Below, in pieces: positions 6,001 to 6,003 of a DNA stretch of 6,003 nt. Origin of the DNA: Armatimonadota bacterium. Its GTDB lineage: Bacteria; Armatimonadota; Zipacnadia; Zipacnadales; UBA11051. Location: the NCBI GenBank assembly GCA_003542955.1, contig DPJP01000441.1, positions 9,313-15,315 on the forward strand. Direction: 5' to 3'. A program made the position numbers and the translations under genes. The notes under the pieces were generated by a model. It was not told where the DNA came from, did not search any database, and saw nothing but the letters and a program-made list of their open reading frames with translations. Numbering within the stretch: the stretch's first letter is position 1; every line of letters begins with the position of its first letter.

Positions 6001-6003
6001 GTC

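Larger units (their letters stand above)
5781..6003. other. Intergenic region after the ankyrin gene
   Basis: I see no gene in these 223 bases. They hold three inverted repeats (5816-5834, 5889-5907, 5960-5981), a TGTGA/TCACA palindrome (5844-5860) and a short direct repeat at the right edge. None of the hairpins is followed by a T-run, so a standard intrinsic terminator for the ankyrin gene is not evident. Confidence 0.6.

Overview
The window is GC-rich, roughly two thirds G+C by eye. It comes from a bacterium that uses strong purine-rich Shine-Dalgarno sites: GAGGAG-type sites precede three of the minus-strand genes and GGGGGAG the fourth. Nothing in it fixes the taxon. An SSS symporter with a tiny partner protein, plus a bacterial ankyrin protein, would fit lineages such as Planctomycetota, Armatimonadota or related uncultured groups, but that is only a guess. 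No rRNA, tRNA, CRISPR array or transposase gene is visible.

Layout: two divergent transcription units share a 253-base intergenic region (3716-3968). Leftward on the minus strand is a compact four-gene set: (1) an SSS-family (sodium:solute symporter) transporter, 1901-3715; (2) a 52-residue single-span membrane protein, 1742-1900, whose ATG directly follows the symporter stop codon; (3) an exported metallo-beta-lactamase-fold hydrolase, 975-1736, whose ribosome binding site lies inside the end of gene 2; (4) an SPFH/band-7 protein, 51-920, after a 54-base gap. Rightward on the plus strand is one gene, 3969-5780, for a 603-residue protein built almost entirely of about 15-16 ankyrin repeats. 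Its leader carries two hairpins. The last 223 bases have no gene but hold several inverted repeats and a short GC-rich repeat.

How the genes may work together (inference): genes 1 and 2 look like a large transporter with a small accessory subunit made from the same message by coupled translation. The exported hydrolase could act on a substrate outside the cytoplasmic membrane, and the symporter could then import the product. The SPFH protein could organise or stabilise the membrane complex. The ankyrin protein is divergently transcribed and has no enzymatic domain, so its link to the other four is positional only. The most noteworthy items are the small symporter partner, the four-gene arrangement, the mixed 33/37-residue ankyrin repeats, and the near-identical GC-rich repeat found in inverted orientation at both ends of the window.
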